From the NCBI GenBank assembly GCA_000953695.1, contig LN554846.1:2922151-2986150 (forward strand): a DNA stretch of 64,000 bases, read 5' to 3'. The notes under the pieces are model-generated. The model did not search any database and was not told where the DNA came from. It was given only the letters and a program-made list of their open reading frames with translations. How positions within the stretch are numbered: position 1 is the stretch's first letter; every line of letters starts with the position of its first letter. Both the position numbers and the translations under genes were made by a program. Source of the DNA: Aliivibrio wodanis (lineage in GTDB: Bacteria > Pseudomonadota > Gammaproteobacteria > Enterobacterales > Vibrionaceae). This document shows, piece after piece, positions 9,814-19,660 of this stretch.

Positions 9814-10044
9814 TGCACCATCACCTTCTTGGAACGGGTGATCTGTAAACGTTTGTCCAACTTGAAATTGCGGAGTGTTGTGTTCAGCTATAATAATTAC
9901 CTTCTATGCATTAACTCGATTTGATGAGACTAAGTGTAAGCTTTATTTGAAAAATGACTATCCCAGTAAAAAACAAATGACTATTACGTGAGTGTAATAA
10001 TCTTATTTGAACTATGCTGAAAGGATTTTCAGTATCAGCTAATA

Positions 10045-10081
10045 AATGAATGGGAAACTACTATGTAATTTCCCATTCATT
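10045..10081. terminator. Perfect 13-bp inverted repeat, possible terminator
   Basis: AATGAATGGGAAA pairs with TTTCCCATTCATT around an 11-base loop. It lies just past the stop of the minus-strand gene at 10112-10375. No clear T tract follows on either strand, so the terminator call is tentative. Confidence 0.5.
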
Positions 10082-10111
10082 ATCTCGATCATAAATATGA
10101 TTAAACTATAC

Positions 10112-10375
10112 TCACCCGCGCGGCTTAAACTCTAAAACCGGCGCTTTTTCACCTTCATTAATATCTTTTGGATTATTAATCACCAAAAAATCTAGTGCGC
10201 GTCCTGTTGGGCTTAGCAATGCTAACTCTTCTTGATGCTCATCTTCCAAGCAAATATTTAGCGTTATATTTGAAAGTGCTTTTACACCAAACTCTTCTTC
10301 TAATGTCTCTAATGCTTCTTGTAAATTCTCAGCTAAAGACTTACTGTCCCAGCGACCTTTAAATTGGATTTCCAA
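10112..10375 (-). CDS. Small conserved hypothetical protein
   Basis: An 87-residue acidic soluble protein with a predicted helix rich in Leu and Glu (residues 14-29). No signal peptide or known motif is visible and I do not recognise the family. It starts 10 bp after the stop of the SPOR-like gene, so the two are probably co-transcribed. Confidence 0.65.
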   Translation of the reverse strand: MEIQFKGRWDSKSLAENLQEALETLEEEFGVKALSNITLNICLEDEHQEELALLSPTGRALDFLVINNPKDINEGEKAPVLEFKPRG

Positions 10376-10385
10376 CGACTTTTCC

Positions 10386-11309
10386 TCATACCTTCTTTGT
10401 ACACATCACATTTAGCATTGATGTATTTTTTAATATTCTTACCGCACCATCTTTAAAGAAGCCCTGATTATCAGCTCCCCAATAAGGCAGTTGTATTGGC
10501 CACTTATTTTTATTCATGATGTTTGAGTCGATTAATTGCAACCATTGCTCTTTGGTCAATAAGTTCATTCCTAATTTCTGACAAATGTCAGCACTGTGTT
10601 CAAAACTAGCACGTAACCAAGGTTTACCATCTTCCATATAAAAACCTTCATCACCATTGTCTATAAATGGAACAATAAACTGATGACCATCAATTTCAGT
10701 TTGCTTACGTATCGTCACTGAATATGACTCAGATTTGCGCTCTAATTTTGATTGTACTTTAGGCGTTGGTTTTAATTTTGGTTCAGATTTCACAACTACT
10801 TTAGGCTGCACTGCCTTTTCTTTTTTAGGTACGCTCTTAGAAGATGAAGCCGCGACTTCCACTTCACGTAAAATTGAATTACTAAATAGCTTATCACTTT
10901 GCAATAATTTTAATTGTGTTCGAGCTGTTGCTATATCTTGATAAGGACCAATAAGGCAGCGATTACGTTTTGGTTCTACTTTCATGCTAATTGGTGCATT
11001 CACTTTACTTTGTACTCGTTGTAATTTATCAGCACTAAGTTCTGTGCTAAAGACACCACATTGAATCCAAAACTCACTTTCACCTGCCGCTAATTTAGGT
11101 TCTCGATTTCCCCATAATGCCTCACCGACAGGACATGAATTGCTTAATCTATTTGATGATATATCTTGACTAAAACACGTAGAGGCTAATGCACTATTTG
11201 TCGAGGTAAGATGCTTATTTAAAGCGTCTGACGCTTGAGTAGTAGAAGCCATCATCATTAGTGATAATGGTAAAAGCGTTAATATTTTAGGTTTTTGATA
11301 TATCGCCAT
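10386..11309 (-). CDS. Exported protein with SPOR-like region
   Basis: 307 residues. A signal peptide (about 1-26, ending TQA) is followed by a segment at about 75-150 with the pattern of a SPOR-type repeat (FWIQCGVFSTELSADKLQ ... CLIGPYQDIATARTQL), a Lys/Pro/Ser-rich linker (about 158-195), and a C-terminal domain of unknown type with WLRASFEHSADICQKLGMN. SPOR domains bind denuded septal peptidoglycan, so a cell-envelope role is likely. It is divergent from the CBS-domain gene. Confidence 0.7.
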   Translation of the reverse strand: MAIYQKPKILTLLPLSLMMMASTTQASDALNKHLTSTNSALASTCFSQDISSNRLSNSCPVGEALWGNREPKLAAGESEFWIQCGVFSTELSADKLQRVQSKVNAPISMKVEPKRNRCLIGPYQDIATARTQLKLLQSDKLFSNSILREVEVAASSSKSVPKKEKAVQPKVVVKSEPKLKPTPKVQSKLERKSESYSVTIRKQTEIDGHQFIVPFIDNGDEGFYMEDGKPWLRASFEHSADICQKLGMNLLTKEQWLQLIDSNIMNKNKWPIQLPYWGADNQGFFKDGAVRILKNTSMLNVMCTKKV

Positions 11310-11477
11310 TATTTGATTACCATTTAATTTTTTATCATTTGCTTAGCTTAGCAAAATCATTGTGAAAAATCCGTGATGTTTCAAATATCCGTATGATTTA
11401 ATCATAATTCAGATAGCTATCCCTATAATGTTAAACTAAACTAAATCCTTACTTTTTACCTTACTATCGAGCCTTAC

Positions 11478-13358
11478 ATGGAAGTTGAACTGTTAGAAAT
11501 CCAACACTTTTTGTCTCAATACCCTCCGTTTAGTTTATTACCTGAAGAAGCAATAAAACAAGCAGCTCAAAGCGTTGAGATTTCCTATTATCGTGCGGAA
11601 AGTATGGTGATTGGATTTGGTGATGAGATTAAAGATCTTTATATGGTTCGCAGTGGGATAATTGAAATTTATCGTCGTAATGGTGAATTGTATAATCGTG
11701 TCGACGAAGGCAGTATTTTCGGCCAAATGGGCCTACTGATGAACAACAAGGTCCGCTTCCCAGCCAAAGCACTTAAAGACTCCCTACTCTATTGTATTCC
11801 TGAATCAGTATTCGATGATTTCTGTGAGCGTTATGATGAATTCTCAGACTTTGTTGAAGTAGAAGATACGACTCGATTAAAACAGGCAGTAGAAAGTAAC
11901 CATGATGATGCGAATGATTTAACCACCTCAAAAGTGAAAACCTTACTGACTCGTGAAGCGGTCATGATCACCAAATATGAAACCATTCAATCAGCCGCAA
12001 AAACAATGGCTGAAGAGAATGTCTCTGCGGTGTTAATTACCGATCCTGAAATCGATACCGACGAAGAAGATAATGACTTTGTGGGTATTATTACCGACCG
12101 AGATTTATGCACCAAGGTACTGGCGTGTGGTTTGGATTCTGAAACTCCTGTATCTGAAGTGATGTCGACAGAGCTTATTTCACTAGACCATAACGCTTAT
12201 GTATTTGAAGCGATGTTGATGATGCTTCGCTACAACGTCCACCACCTACCTGTATTGAGAAACAAACAGCCTATTGGTGTCATCGAAGTCTCTGATATCG
12301 TTCGCTATGAATCTCAAAATAGTTTGTTGTTTGTAAGCAGTATTTTTCAGCAGCAAACCATTGAAGATTTGGTCATCCTTTCAGACCAATTAAAAGATTG
12401 TTTTGTCCGTATGGTCAATGAAGACGCTAATTCTCATATGGTTGGCAGTGCAATGTCAGAAATTGGACGTAGCTTTAAGCAACGACTGTTAGAATTAGCA
12501 GAAGAAGAACTTGGAGAACCACCAGTCCCTTATTGCTTCTTAGCATTAGGTTCAATGGCGCGTGATGAGCAGTTGATTGTTACCGACCAAGATAACGCAA
12601 TTATTTTAGATAATGACTATAACGACTCTGAACATGCTGATTACTTTAAGGCTCTATCTGCTTTCGTTTGTGATGGCTTAGCAGCATGTGGTTATAAACA
12701 TTGTAGTGGCGATATTATGGCTACCAACCCAGAGTGGCGAAAAACACAGTCTGAATGGGAAGAATGTTTCGCTGATTGGATTGATAATCCAGATCCACAA
12801 GCCTTATTAAACTGTTCTATTTTCTTCGATTTGAATGGCGTTTATGGTCGAACTAAATGGGCAGAACAGCTAAATGGTTTCATTGTTCGACGAGCTAAAA
12901 AGAATAATCGTTTTCTCGCTTGTCTTGCTAGAAATGGCTTACGTCGCACGCCACCATTAGGTTTCTTTAAGGATTTTGTGATGGAAAAAGATGGCCGTCA
13001 TAATAATTCAATTAACTTAAAACGCCGTGGAACAGCGCCCCTCGCAGATTTAATACGAGTGCATGCTTTAGCTATTGGTTCTCAAGCCCAAAACTCATTT
13101 GAACGTCTAGATGATATTATTGAAGCGGGTATTTTACCAAAATCAAAAGGGGTCGATTTGCAGCATGCTATGGAATTTATTTCATTGGTTCGCCTTCGCC
13201 ACCAAGCGTTAGACGTTGAAGCAAATATTGAACCTGACAATAATATCGAGCCTGAAAATATGTCTGACTTTGAGCGACGAAACCTAAAAGATGCATTCCA
13301 AGTCCTGAGCAATGCCCAAAACTTTTTAAAGTATCGCTATAGTGCAAATAAATTCTAG
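11478..13358 (+). CDS. CNMP-binding / CBS / DUF294 putative nucleotidyltransferase
   Basis: 626 residues with four parts: a cyclic-nucleotide-binding-like domain (about 10-125, FGDEIKDLYMVRSGIIEIYRR), two CBS domains (about 155-285, with VGIITDRDL and PIGVIEVSDI), a GlnD-like nucleotidyltransferase region DUF294 (about 310-450, LGSMARDEQ and TDQDNAIIL with the metal-binding acidic pair), and a helical C-terminal DUF294_C (about 465-620). It probably senses a nucleotide and modifies a partner, but the substrate is unknown. The exonuclease gene starts 6 bp after its stop, so they form a pair. Confidence 0.85.
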   Translation: MEVELLEIQHFLSQYPPFSLLPEEAIKQAAQSVEISYYRAESMVIGFGDEIKDLYMVRSGIIEIYRRNGELYNRVDEGSIFGQMGLLMNNKVRFPAKALKDSLLYCIPESVFDDFCERYDEFSDFVEVEDTTRLKQAVESNHDDANDLTTSKVKTLLTREAVMITKYETIQSAAKTMAEENVSAVLITDPEIDTDEEDNDFVGIITDRDLCTKVLACGLDSETPVSEVMSTELISLDHNAYVFEAMLMMLRYNVHHLPVLRNKQPIGVIEVSDIVRYESQNSLLFVSSIFQQQTIEDLVILSDQLKDCFVRMVNEDANSHMVGSAMSEIGRSFKQRLLELAEEELGEPPVPYCFLALGSMARDEQLIVTDQDNAIILDNDYNDSEHADYFKALSAFVCDGLAACGYKHCSGDIMATNPEWRKTQSEWEECFADWIDNPDPQALLNCSIFFDLNGVYGRTKWAEQLNGFIVRRAKKNNRFLACLARNGLRRTPPLGFFKDFVMEKDGRHNNSINLKRRGTAPLADLIRVHALAIGSQAQNSFERLDDIIEAGILPKSKGVDLQHAMEFISLVRLRHQALDVEANIEPDNNIEPENMSDFERRNLKDAFQVLSNAQNFLKYRYSANKF

Positions 13359-13364
13359 GAGTTA

Positions 13365-14084
13365 ATGATGTTTCCCTATTCTCCTCAAGAAATTTTAAAT
13401 TGGTCTTCTTTTTTTAAACATAAGTGTAAGATCAGTAAAGATAAAAGACTTAAGAATTTTTATAAGTCAGGAACCTATGACGAAGAGACACCACTGAGCG
13501 ACATTGATTTTGTTGCGTTGGATTTTGAGACCACAGGGTTAGATGCCAATCAAAATAGTATTATCAGTATTGGTTTAGTCCCATTTAGTTTGCAGAGAAT
13601 TCGCTGTCGTGAATCACAGCATTGGTTTGTAAAAGCTCAAGATAGCTTAGAAGAAGAGTCTGTGGTTATCCATGGGATCACTCATACAGATCTACAAAAC
13701 GCACCTGATTTACGCCGCATTCTGGTTAAGGTCTTAGATGCACTAGCAGGGAAAGTGGTTGTAGTACATTATCGAAGAATTGAGCGTGATTTCTTTGATA
13801 CTAACCTTCGTAGTTTAATTGGTGAGGGAATTGTTTTTCCTGTTATCGATACAATGCAAATTGAAGGTGACTATCAACATCAACGATCTAAGGGATTAAT
13901 GAATTGGATCAAGGGAAACCGTTCTGAGTCGATACGTTTAGCTAATTCCCGCTCACGTTATGGCTTACCATCTTACCCTCCTCACCATGCGTTAACTGAT
14001 GCCATTGCAACTGCTGAGCTTTTTCAAGCCCAAGTTCACCATCATTTCTCTTCTGATGACCCAATAAAAAAATTATGGTTATAA
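13365..14084 (+). CDS. DnaQ-like 3'-5' exonuclease
   Basis: A 239-residue DEDDh exonuclease. Motif I is ALDFETTGLD (D53, E55), motif II lies around VVHYRRIERDFFD, and motif III is HHALTDA (H208, D212). Length and motifs fit a stand-alone polymerase III epsilon-like exonuclease rather than the replicative subunit. It is translationally linked to the upstream CNMP-CBS-DUF294 gene; this pairing occurs elsewhere in proteobacteria as far as I recall. The GAGTTA ribosome site lies in the short gap; ATG ATG gives two adjacent candidate starts. Confidence 0.88.
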   Translation: MMFPYSPQEILNWSSFFKHKCKISKDKRLKNFYKSGTYDEETPLSDIDFVALDFETTGLDANQNSIISIGLVPFSLQRIRCRESQHWFVKAQDSLEEESVVIHGITHTDLQNAPDLRRILVKVLDALAGKVVVVHYRRIERDFFDTNLRSLIGEGIVFPVIDTMQIEGDYQHQRSKGLMNWIKGNRSESIRLANSRSRYGLPSYPPHHALTDAIATAELFQAQVHHHFSSDDPIKKLWL

Positions 14085-14104
14085 ATTGATAACCTCTCAT
14101 AAAT

Positions 14105-14147
14105 AAAAAAGCCAATGAAGATACTAATCTTCATCGGCTTTTTATTA
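14105..14147. terminator. Bidirectional intrinsic terminator
   Basis: AAAAAGCC-ATGAAGAT pairs with ATCTTCAT-GGCTTTTT, flanked by A and T runs, between the convergent exonuclease and BCCT genes. Confidence 0.88.
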
Positions 14148-14162
14148 CAAACATCTTAAAAA

Positions 14163-15743
14163 TTAAGAACGGTTATGTTTTTCTGTTCTCATACCCATTA
14201 GTAAGCTAACACACATTACCAATAAGATAATAGTGAATGGCAGAGCGGTAGAGATTGCACCGGCTTGCAATGCTTCAATCGCCTGAGTTCCACCAACCCA
14301 CAGTAGAGCAACCGCAATTGCACCTTCCATGAATGCCCAGAACACACGTTGTGGTACTGGTGCATCAACTTTACCACCAGCAGTAATACTATCGATAACC
14401 AATGAACCTGAATCTGATGAGGTAATAAAGAATACCAATACCAGAACGACTGCAATTAATGAAAGGATGTTACCCATTGGTAATGAATCAAACATTTGGA
14501 ACATCGCTAGTGATACATCAGTTAAACCTTTAGAACCTAAAGTACCAATATTATTCACTACTTGATCAATCGCTACGCCGCCAAAGATAGACATCCAAAG
14601 AACGGTGAAAATTGTTGGAACAATTAATACTGCAGTTAAGAACTCACGCACTGTACGACCACGAGATACTCGAGCGATAAACATACCAACAAATGGAGAC
14701 CATGAAATCCACCACGCCCAATAGAACACAGTCCAACCATGCATCCACGCTTCATCTTCACGACCATGAGGATTACTTAGTGGGATAATATTTTCAACAT
14801 AGCCCATGATTGTTGTTGGGATCGTGCCCATTGATACCGCAAATGTCACTAAAGCAACAAAAGAAACCAGTACAATTGCAATCAGCATATTAATATTACT
14901 AATCACTTTTACACCGCCATCAATACCGCGCATAACCGAGATAACAGCAAGTAAAGTAACAATAAAAATAATAGCAACTTGTAAGCCTAAGCCACCTTCC
15001 ATGCCAAACACATGTTCAAAGCCACTTGCAGCTTGTTGAGCACCTAGCCCTAGTGATGTCGCCAGGCCAAATAAGGTCGCTAATACCGCTAAAATATCAA
15101 CAATGTGTCCTGGAATACCCCATGTTCTATCACCAAGAATTGGATAGAAGATTGAACGCATTGAAAGTGGTAAGCCTTTGTTATAAGCAAAAAATGCTAA
15201 AGATAAAGCAACAACGCCATAAATAGCCCAAGGATGAAGACCCCAATGGAACATGGTTGCACCTAATGCAAGCTTCGCCGCTTCTGGTGTATTGGCTTCA
15301 ACTCCTAATGGTGTTTCGTACCAACCAGTAAAGTAAGCAACCGGCTCTGCAACTCCCCAGAACATAAGACCAATACCCATGCCCGCAGCAAATAGCATAG
15401 AGAGCCAAGATATCATCGAATAATCAGGTTTTGCTTTATCCCCGCCAAGACGGATTTTACCAAATGGCGATACAATCAACGCCAAACAGAAAATAACAAA
15501 GATGTTTGCAGACCACATGAACAAACCATCAAACGCATTAATGATTTTCCACTTAAAACCATCTAAAACGGTTTTTGCTGCTTCAGGGTCAGTTACTGCA
15601 ACAGCAACTAAGAAGAGAGCTATCAGACCTGCGCTGATGCCGAAAACGGGATTGTGTACATCGAATCCCCATTTTTGAACGTTATCCTGTCCAACAGTAT
15701 AATCCGTGTTATCTATACTGTACTTGTCCTTATTTCTACTCAT
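14163..15743 (-). CDS. BCCT-family betaine/choline/carnitine transporter
   Basis: 526 residues with about twelve membrane helices. Family signatures include GMGIGLMFWGVAEP in helix 3 and the tryptophan-rich motif WAWWISWSPFVGMFIARVSRGRT-like stretch around residue 345 that lines the substrate site. BCCT carriers are Na+ or H+ coupled importers of osmoprotectants. The N-terminus is moderate in length and there is no long C-terminal regulatory tail. It is monocistronic with an AGGAATA ribosome site directly before the ATG. The exact substrate cannot be told by eye. Confidence 0.9.
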   Translation of the reverse strand: MSRNKDKYSIDNTDYTVGQDNVQKWGFDVHNPVFGISAGLIALFLVAVAVTDPEAAKTVLDGFKWKIINAFDGLFMWSANIFVIFCLALIVSPFGKIRLGGDKAKPDYSMISWLSMLFAAGMGIGLMFWGVAEPVAYFTGWYETPLGVEANTPEAAKLALGATMFHWGLHPWAIYGVVALSLAFFAYNKGLPLSMRSIFYPILGDRTWGIPGHIVDILAVLATLFGLATSLGLGAQQAASGFEHVFGMEGGLGLQVAIIFIVTLLAVISVMRGIDGGVKVISNINMLIAIVLVSFVALVTFAVSMGTIPTTIMGYVENIIPLSNPHGREDEAWMHGWTVFYWAWWISWSPFVGMFIARVSRGRTVREFLTAVLIVPTIFTVLWMSIFGGVAIDQVVNNIGTLGSKGLTDVSLAMFQMFDSLPMGNILSLIAVVLVLVFFITSSDSGSLVIDSITAGGKVDAPVPQRVFWAFMEGAIAVALLWVGGTQAIEALQAGAISTALPFTIILLVMCVSLLMGMRTEKHNRS

Positions 15744-15931
15744 TATTCCTCACTTCGAACCGAAGTTCTCTGTTTTGGTTTAATTCAAATACTCGATTTA
15801 AAATATTTAAACACACTGCATGATCCTAACAACTGAGTAAATTATTACCAGTAAAAGCGACAAATTAGTCAGAAAAACAACAAAATAAGCTTCTTTTCTT
15901 TCCTGTAAAACGTTATTGATGTTTTATAAAC

Positions 15932-15963
15932 AAAAAAAAGCGATGATTAAATCACCGCTTTTA
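15932..15963 (-). terminator. Terminator of the peptide ABC operon
   Basis: On the minus strand AAAAGCGGTGATT pairs with AATCATCGCTTTT, followed by a run of T. It lies 17 bp past the dppC-like stop. Confidence 0.85.
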
Positions 15964-15979
15964 AGTTAGCTTTTAGTTG

Positions 15980-16921
15980 TTAGTCTTTATAAATTTTTGG
16001 GTTAAATACATCTCTTAACCAGTCACCAAGCAGGTTAATTACTAAAACTAAAGTAACTAATACCAAGCCAGGGAATGCGGTGATCCACCATGAACCAGAG
16101 AAAATATAGTTAAAACCAATACTAATTAATGAGCCTAATGACGGTTGATCTACTGGTAAGCCTAAACCTAAGAAAGAAAGTGCGGCTTCCGACATAATCG
16201 CGTTGGCAATCTGTACTGTTGAAATAACCAAAATAGGCGATAGACAGTTAGGTAAAATATGACGAAACATAATGCGTGGAGAACGAAATCCCATCACTTT
16301 TGCCGCTTCTACATATTCTTTCTTCTTCTCTGCCAATACAGACGCACGGATCGTACGTGCATATTGTGGCCATTCGGCAACACCAATGATCACGACTAGC
16401 ATGATCACCGCATATTGACTGAAGAACTCAGTACCAAAGCTTGCTTTAAAGATTGCCGAAACAATGATAGCTACCATCATGGTTGAGAATGATAACTGCA
16501 CATCTGCAAATCGCATTAAGAAGCTATCAATTTTTCCACCAAAGTAACCCGCCGATAAGCCAATAACAATGCCGAGAGTCAGCTGTACTGCAACCGCTAG
16601 GAAACCAATCGTTAATGATAAACGTGAACCATATAAGATCGTTGATAAAACATCTCGACCTTGGTCATCAGTACCCAAAAGAAAACGCTCATCTCCTTCT
16701 TCCATCCAAGATGGAGGCAATTCTGAATCCATAATGTCTATCGAGCTCAGATCATACGGATTACTTGGTGCAAGTACGGGAGATAAAAGTGCGCCTAAAA
16801 GAAACACCATAAAAACAGCAAAACTAAACATTGCTACTTTATCGCGTAAAAAATAATACAAAAAATCTGATGATTTAAATCGTTCCCAACGTGTTGGAAC
16901 GTGGTTAGTCGTTACATCCAT
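15980..16921 (-). CDS. Peptide ABC transporter permease (DppC/OppC type)
   Basis: 313 residues, about six membrane helices, with an OppC N-terminal segment and the EAA cytoplasmic loop EAAKVMGFRSPRIMFRHILPN that contacts the ATPase. It pairs with the DppB-type permease gene just upstream (2-base gap). Part of the operon ATPase - binding protein - DppB - DppC. Peptide (possibly oligopeptide or cationic peptide) import is inferred from the family. Confidence 0.9.
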   Translation of the reverse strand: MDVTTNHVPTRWERFKSSDFLYYFLRDKVAMFSFAVFMVFLLGALLSPVLAPSNPYDLSSIDIMDSELPPSWMEEGDERFLLGTDDQGRDVLSTILYGSRLSLTIGFLAVAVQLTLGIVIGLSAGYFGGKIDSFLMRFADVQLSFSTMMVAIIVSAIFKASFGTEFFSQYAVIMLVVIIGVAEWPQYARTIRASVLAEKKKEYVEAAKVMGFRSPRIMFRHILPNCLSPILVISTVQIANAIMSEAALSFLGLGLPVDQPSLGSLISIGFNYIFSGSWWITAFPGLVLVTLVLVINLLGDWLRDVFNPKIYKD

Positions 16922-16923
16922 GA

Positions 16924-17901
16924 TTACGCTCCTTTTCCTGTGATATCTACAGTTGGGTTAATTAGTCCATATAACAAATCGACAATGGTATTCGTTACCA
17001 CAAAAATTAGACCTACAAAGATAACGTAAGCGGTAATCAGTGGTGTATCTACACGGTTAATTGCCTCTAAGAATAAGAAGCCTGTTCCCGGCCACTGGAA
17101 TACTGTTTCTGTCAAAATGGTATAAGCGACCATGGTACCAATCTGAACACCACCCACGGTTAATACCGGTAACATGGTATTTTTAAGTGCATGTTGGTAA
17201 TAAATTTTATTTGTTGCGATGCCTTTCGCTTTTGAAAACTTAATGTATTCAGAGCTCAGCACTTCTAACATTTCAGAACGAACCAAACGAATAAACAGAG
17301 GTAGCATGATTGAAGCTAATGAAATACAAGGCAATACTAAATGAGCCAATCCATCAAGAGTAAAGAACCCTGACTCCCAGCCTAATAGATTATAGGTTTC
17401 ACCTCGCCCATAAGACGGTAACCAATTTAATTCAATGGAGAAAACATACATCAGCATTATGGCGGTTAAGAAGACGGGTACCGAAATACCAATACTACTG
17501 AATGCCATGATAGCTTTCGTGAAGAAACTTTTTGGATGAATAGCCGAATAAACACCCAGAGGTATAGAAAGAAATACAATAATGATTGCGGCCCCTAATA
17601 CTAGTTCTAGGGTTGCAACAAGCTTATCAAGAATGACTTCTACCGCTGGTTTTTTGAAGAAATAAGACGTGCCCAAGTCACCTTGAACCGCATTAGTAAT
17701 AAAACGTGTGTACTTTGTGATGAATGGGTCGTTTAACCCTAAATCATCTCTCAGAGCTTGACGCTCTGCTTCTGAAACTGATTGTCCAACCAATTCACGT
17801 AACGGGTCACCCAAATTATCTTGGATGGAAAACGCAACCAGACTGATCACAAACATCACTATCAGTGCCTGAAACAGGCGCTTGACCAGAAACGTAAACA
17901 T
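16924..17901 (-). CDS. Peptide ABC transporter permease (DppB/OppB type)
   Basis: 325 residues with an N-terminal membrane helix, a periplasmic region carrying GDPLRELVGQ, about five further helices and the EAA-like loop YIKFSKAKGIATNKIYYQHALKN-type sequence near residue 225. It is translated 141 bases after the binding-protein gene, from which it is separated by a terminator-like hairpin. Confidence 0.9.
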   Translation of the reverse strand: MFTFLVKRLFQALIVMFVISLVAFSIQDNLGDPLRELVGQSVSEAERQALRDDLGLNDPFITKYTRFITNAVQGDLGTSYFFKKPAVEVILDKLVATLELVLGAAIIIVFLSIPLGVYSAIHPKSFFTKAIMAFSSIGISVPVFLTAIMLMYVFSIELNWLPSYGRGETYNLLGWESGFFTLDGLAHLVLPCISLASIMLPLFIRLVRSEMLEVLSSEYIKFSKAKGIATNKIYYQHALKNTMLPVLTVGGVQIGTMVAYTILTETVFQWPGTGFLFLEAINRVDTPLITAYVIFVGLIFVVTNTIVDLLYGLINPTVDITGKGA

Positions 17902-18001
17902 TCCTTGTCCCCTCTTAATCCTAAAAATGATATAGAAAATATATCCATATCTAACAAATTGTTGGTATTACTTTTTTATCAATGAATCTCTTATGACGAA
18001 C

Positions 18002-18035
18002 AAAGGTTGCCCTGAATATCAGGACAACCTTTTTA
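18002..18035 (-). terminator. Intercistronic attenuating terminator after the binding-protein gene
   Basis: On the minus strand AAAGGTTGTCCTGA pairs with TCAGGGCAACCTTT, then TGTT. It lies 8 bases after the stop of the binding protein and before the permease genes. Such hairpins often keep permease levels lower than the binding protein. Confidence 0.8.
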
Positions 18036-18042
18036 CAGACAG

Positions 18043-19596
18043 TTACTTAACGACTAAATCGCCAAAATATGGGTACTCCATTGCATTTACGATTGGTTTG
18101 ATATCAATGTTAGATTTCGCGCCCCATGCAAGGTTTTGCCAATGTAGTGGAACAAACGCAGCATCGTTATACAACGTGTCTTCTACTGTTTTTAGCATTT
18201 GGCTACGTTTCGCAGGATCAGTTTCCACATTTGCAGCTTCAACTAAACGGTCAACTTCAGGGTTTGAGTAATGACCACAGTTGTACTGACCTTTACCTGT
18301 CTCTTCATTACGAGTCATTGTTAGGAACTCAGAGAAGTTTGCTGAATCTTCTGTATCTGAGTGCCAACCGATCATCATCATGTCCGCAGAACATAGATCA
18401 AACTCTGGCCAGTATTGCGCTTTTGGCAAGGTTTTTAGATCAACCTTAATACCAATTTTTGATAACATTGCCGCAGCCGCTTGTGCTACTTTTGCATCAT
18501 TAACATAACGGTTGTTTGGTGCCATCATGCTAAGTTTGAAGCCTTTCTCGTAACCTGCTTCTTTCATTAGCTCTTTAGCTTTTTTAAGATCGTAACGTGG
18601 TACTAGATCTGCATCATAGCCAGAGTAGCCAGATGGACCTTGTTGACCAGCTGCTGTAGCAAAGCCTTTCATGATCTTCTTAACAATACCTTCATTATTG
18701 ATTGCATGAACGATTGCCTGACGAACACGAACATCTTTAAGCGCTTCATTGCTATTTTGGTTCATTTGGAAGGTAATGATACGAGTACCTGGTAGCGTAA
18801 CTAAATCGATACCTTTTGTATTTTTCACTCGTTTGTGATCATTTGGAGCCACCGGAGCGATAATATCTACATCACCAGAAAGTAGAGCAGCAACACGTGT
18901 GGCATTTTCTTTGATTGGAACAAGAGTTAATTCATCTACGTTACCAGGAGAATTTTTATCCCAGTAACCATCAAAGCGATCAAAGACAACTTTTACGCCT
19001 TGCTCACGAGATTTAACGACAAATGGACCTGTACCAGAGATGTGTGTTGAAGCGAATGAATTACCGTGTTTTACGATTTCAGACTTGTCTTTACCATCTT
19101 CTGTTTTGCCAGAATAGAACTTACTGTCCATTGGGAAAAGGTATGTTGCTGTCTGTAAAACTAACGGATAAGCACCTTTAGAAACAAGTTCAACCGTGTA
19201 ATCATCAATTTTAACTAGTTTTTCATACGGTTCGAAAATCGCTTTAAAATCAGGAGAGTCTTTTAAACGATCAAATGTCCATACGACATCATCAGCCGTC
19301 ATTTCATTGCCTGAATGAAATTTCACACCTTTACGTAGATTAAAACGGAAGGTTTTGTCGTCAATACGCTCCCACTTTTCAGCAAGACGCGGTTCAAAGT
19401 CAAATGACTGCGTATAACGAACTAGGGGATCAAACACCATATGAGAAAGTTGTAGTGTACCACCAGACAATTGCTCATGGGGATCAAGTGATACTGGATC
19501 GGCATCATAAGCAACAGTAATGTCTGCCGCTGCTGCACTAAAACTTAGGCCTGCAGCCATAAGCGCGATAGCCAATTTGGTCTTTATGGTTTTCAT
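18043..19596 (-). CDS. Periplasmic peptide-binding protein (SBP family 5)
   Basis: 517 residues with a signal peptide (about 1-23, SFSAAAA), then the DppA/OppA fold: DPVSLDPHEQ at the N-terminus, FHSGNEMTADDVVWTFDR near residue 95, and the C-terminal FVPLHWQNLAWG. It captures peptides and delivers them to the DppBC-type permeases. Family is certain; specificity is not known. The start has a GGAG-type site (AAGGAGTTATGC). Confidence 0.92.
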   Translation of the reverse strand: MKTIKTKLAIALMAAGLSFSAAAADITVAYDADPVSLDPHEQLSGGTLQLSHMVFDPLVRYTQSFDFEPRLAEKWERIDDKTFRFNLRKGVKFHSGNEMTADDVVWTFDRLKDSPDFKAIFEPYEKLVKIDDYTVELVSKGAYPLVLQTATYLFPMDSKFYSGKTEDGKDKSEIVKHGNSFASTHISGTGPFVVKSREQGVKVVFDRFDGYWDKNSPGNVDELTLVPIKENATRVAALLSGDVDIIAPVAPNDHKRVKNTKGIDLVTLPGTRIITFQMNQNSNEALKDVRVRQAIVHAINNEGIVKKIMKGFATAAGQQGPSGYSGYDADLVPRYDLKKAKELMKEAGYEKGFKLSMMAPNNRYVNDAKVAQAAAAMLSKIGIKVDLKTLPKAQYWPEFDLCSADMMMIGWHSDTEDSANFSEFLTMTRNEETGKGQYNCGHYSNPEVDRLVEAANVETDPAKRSQMLKTVEDTLYNDAAFVPLHWQNLAWGAKSNIDIKPIVNAMEYPYFGDLVVK

Positions 19597-19660
19597 TGCA
19601 TAACTCCTTATGCGGGAATATATCCCTAGTTTGTTGTATTTATACTTATTATTTGACGGT

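Noticed and set aside
14329-15226. Plus-strand frames opposite the BCCT gene
   Set aside because: Shadow frames of the transporter; composition mirrors the coding strand.
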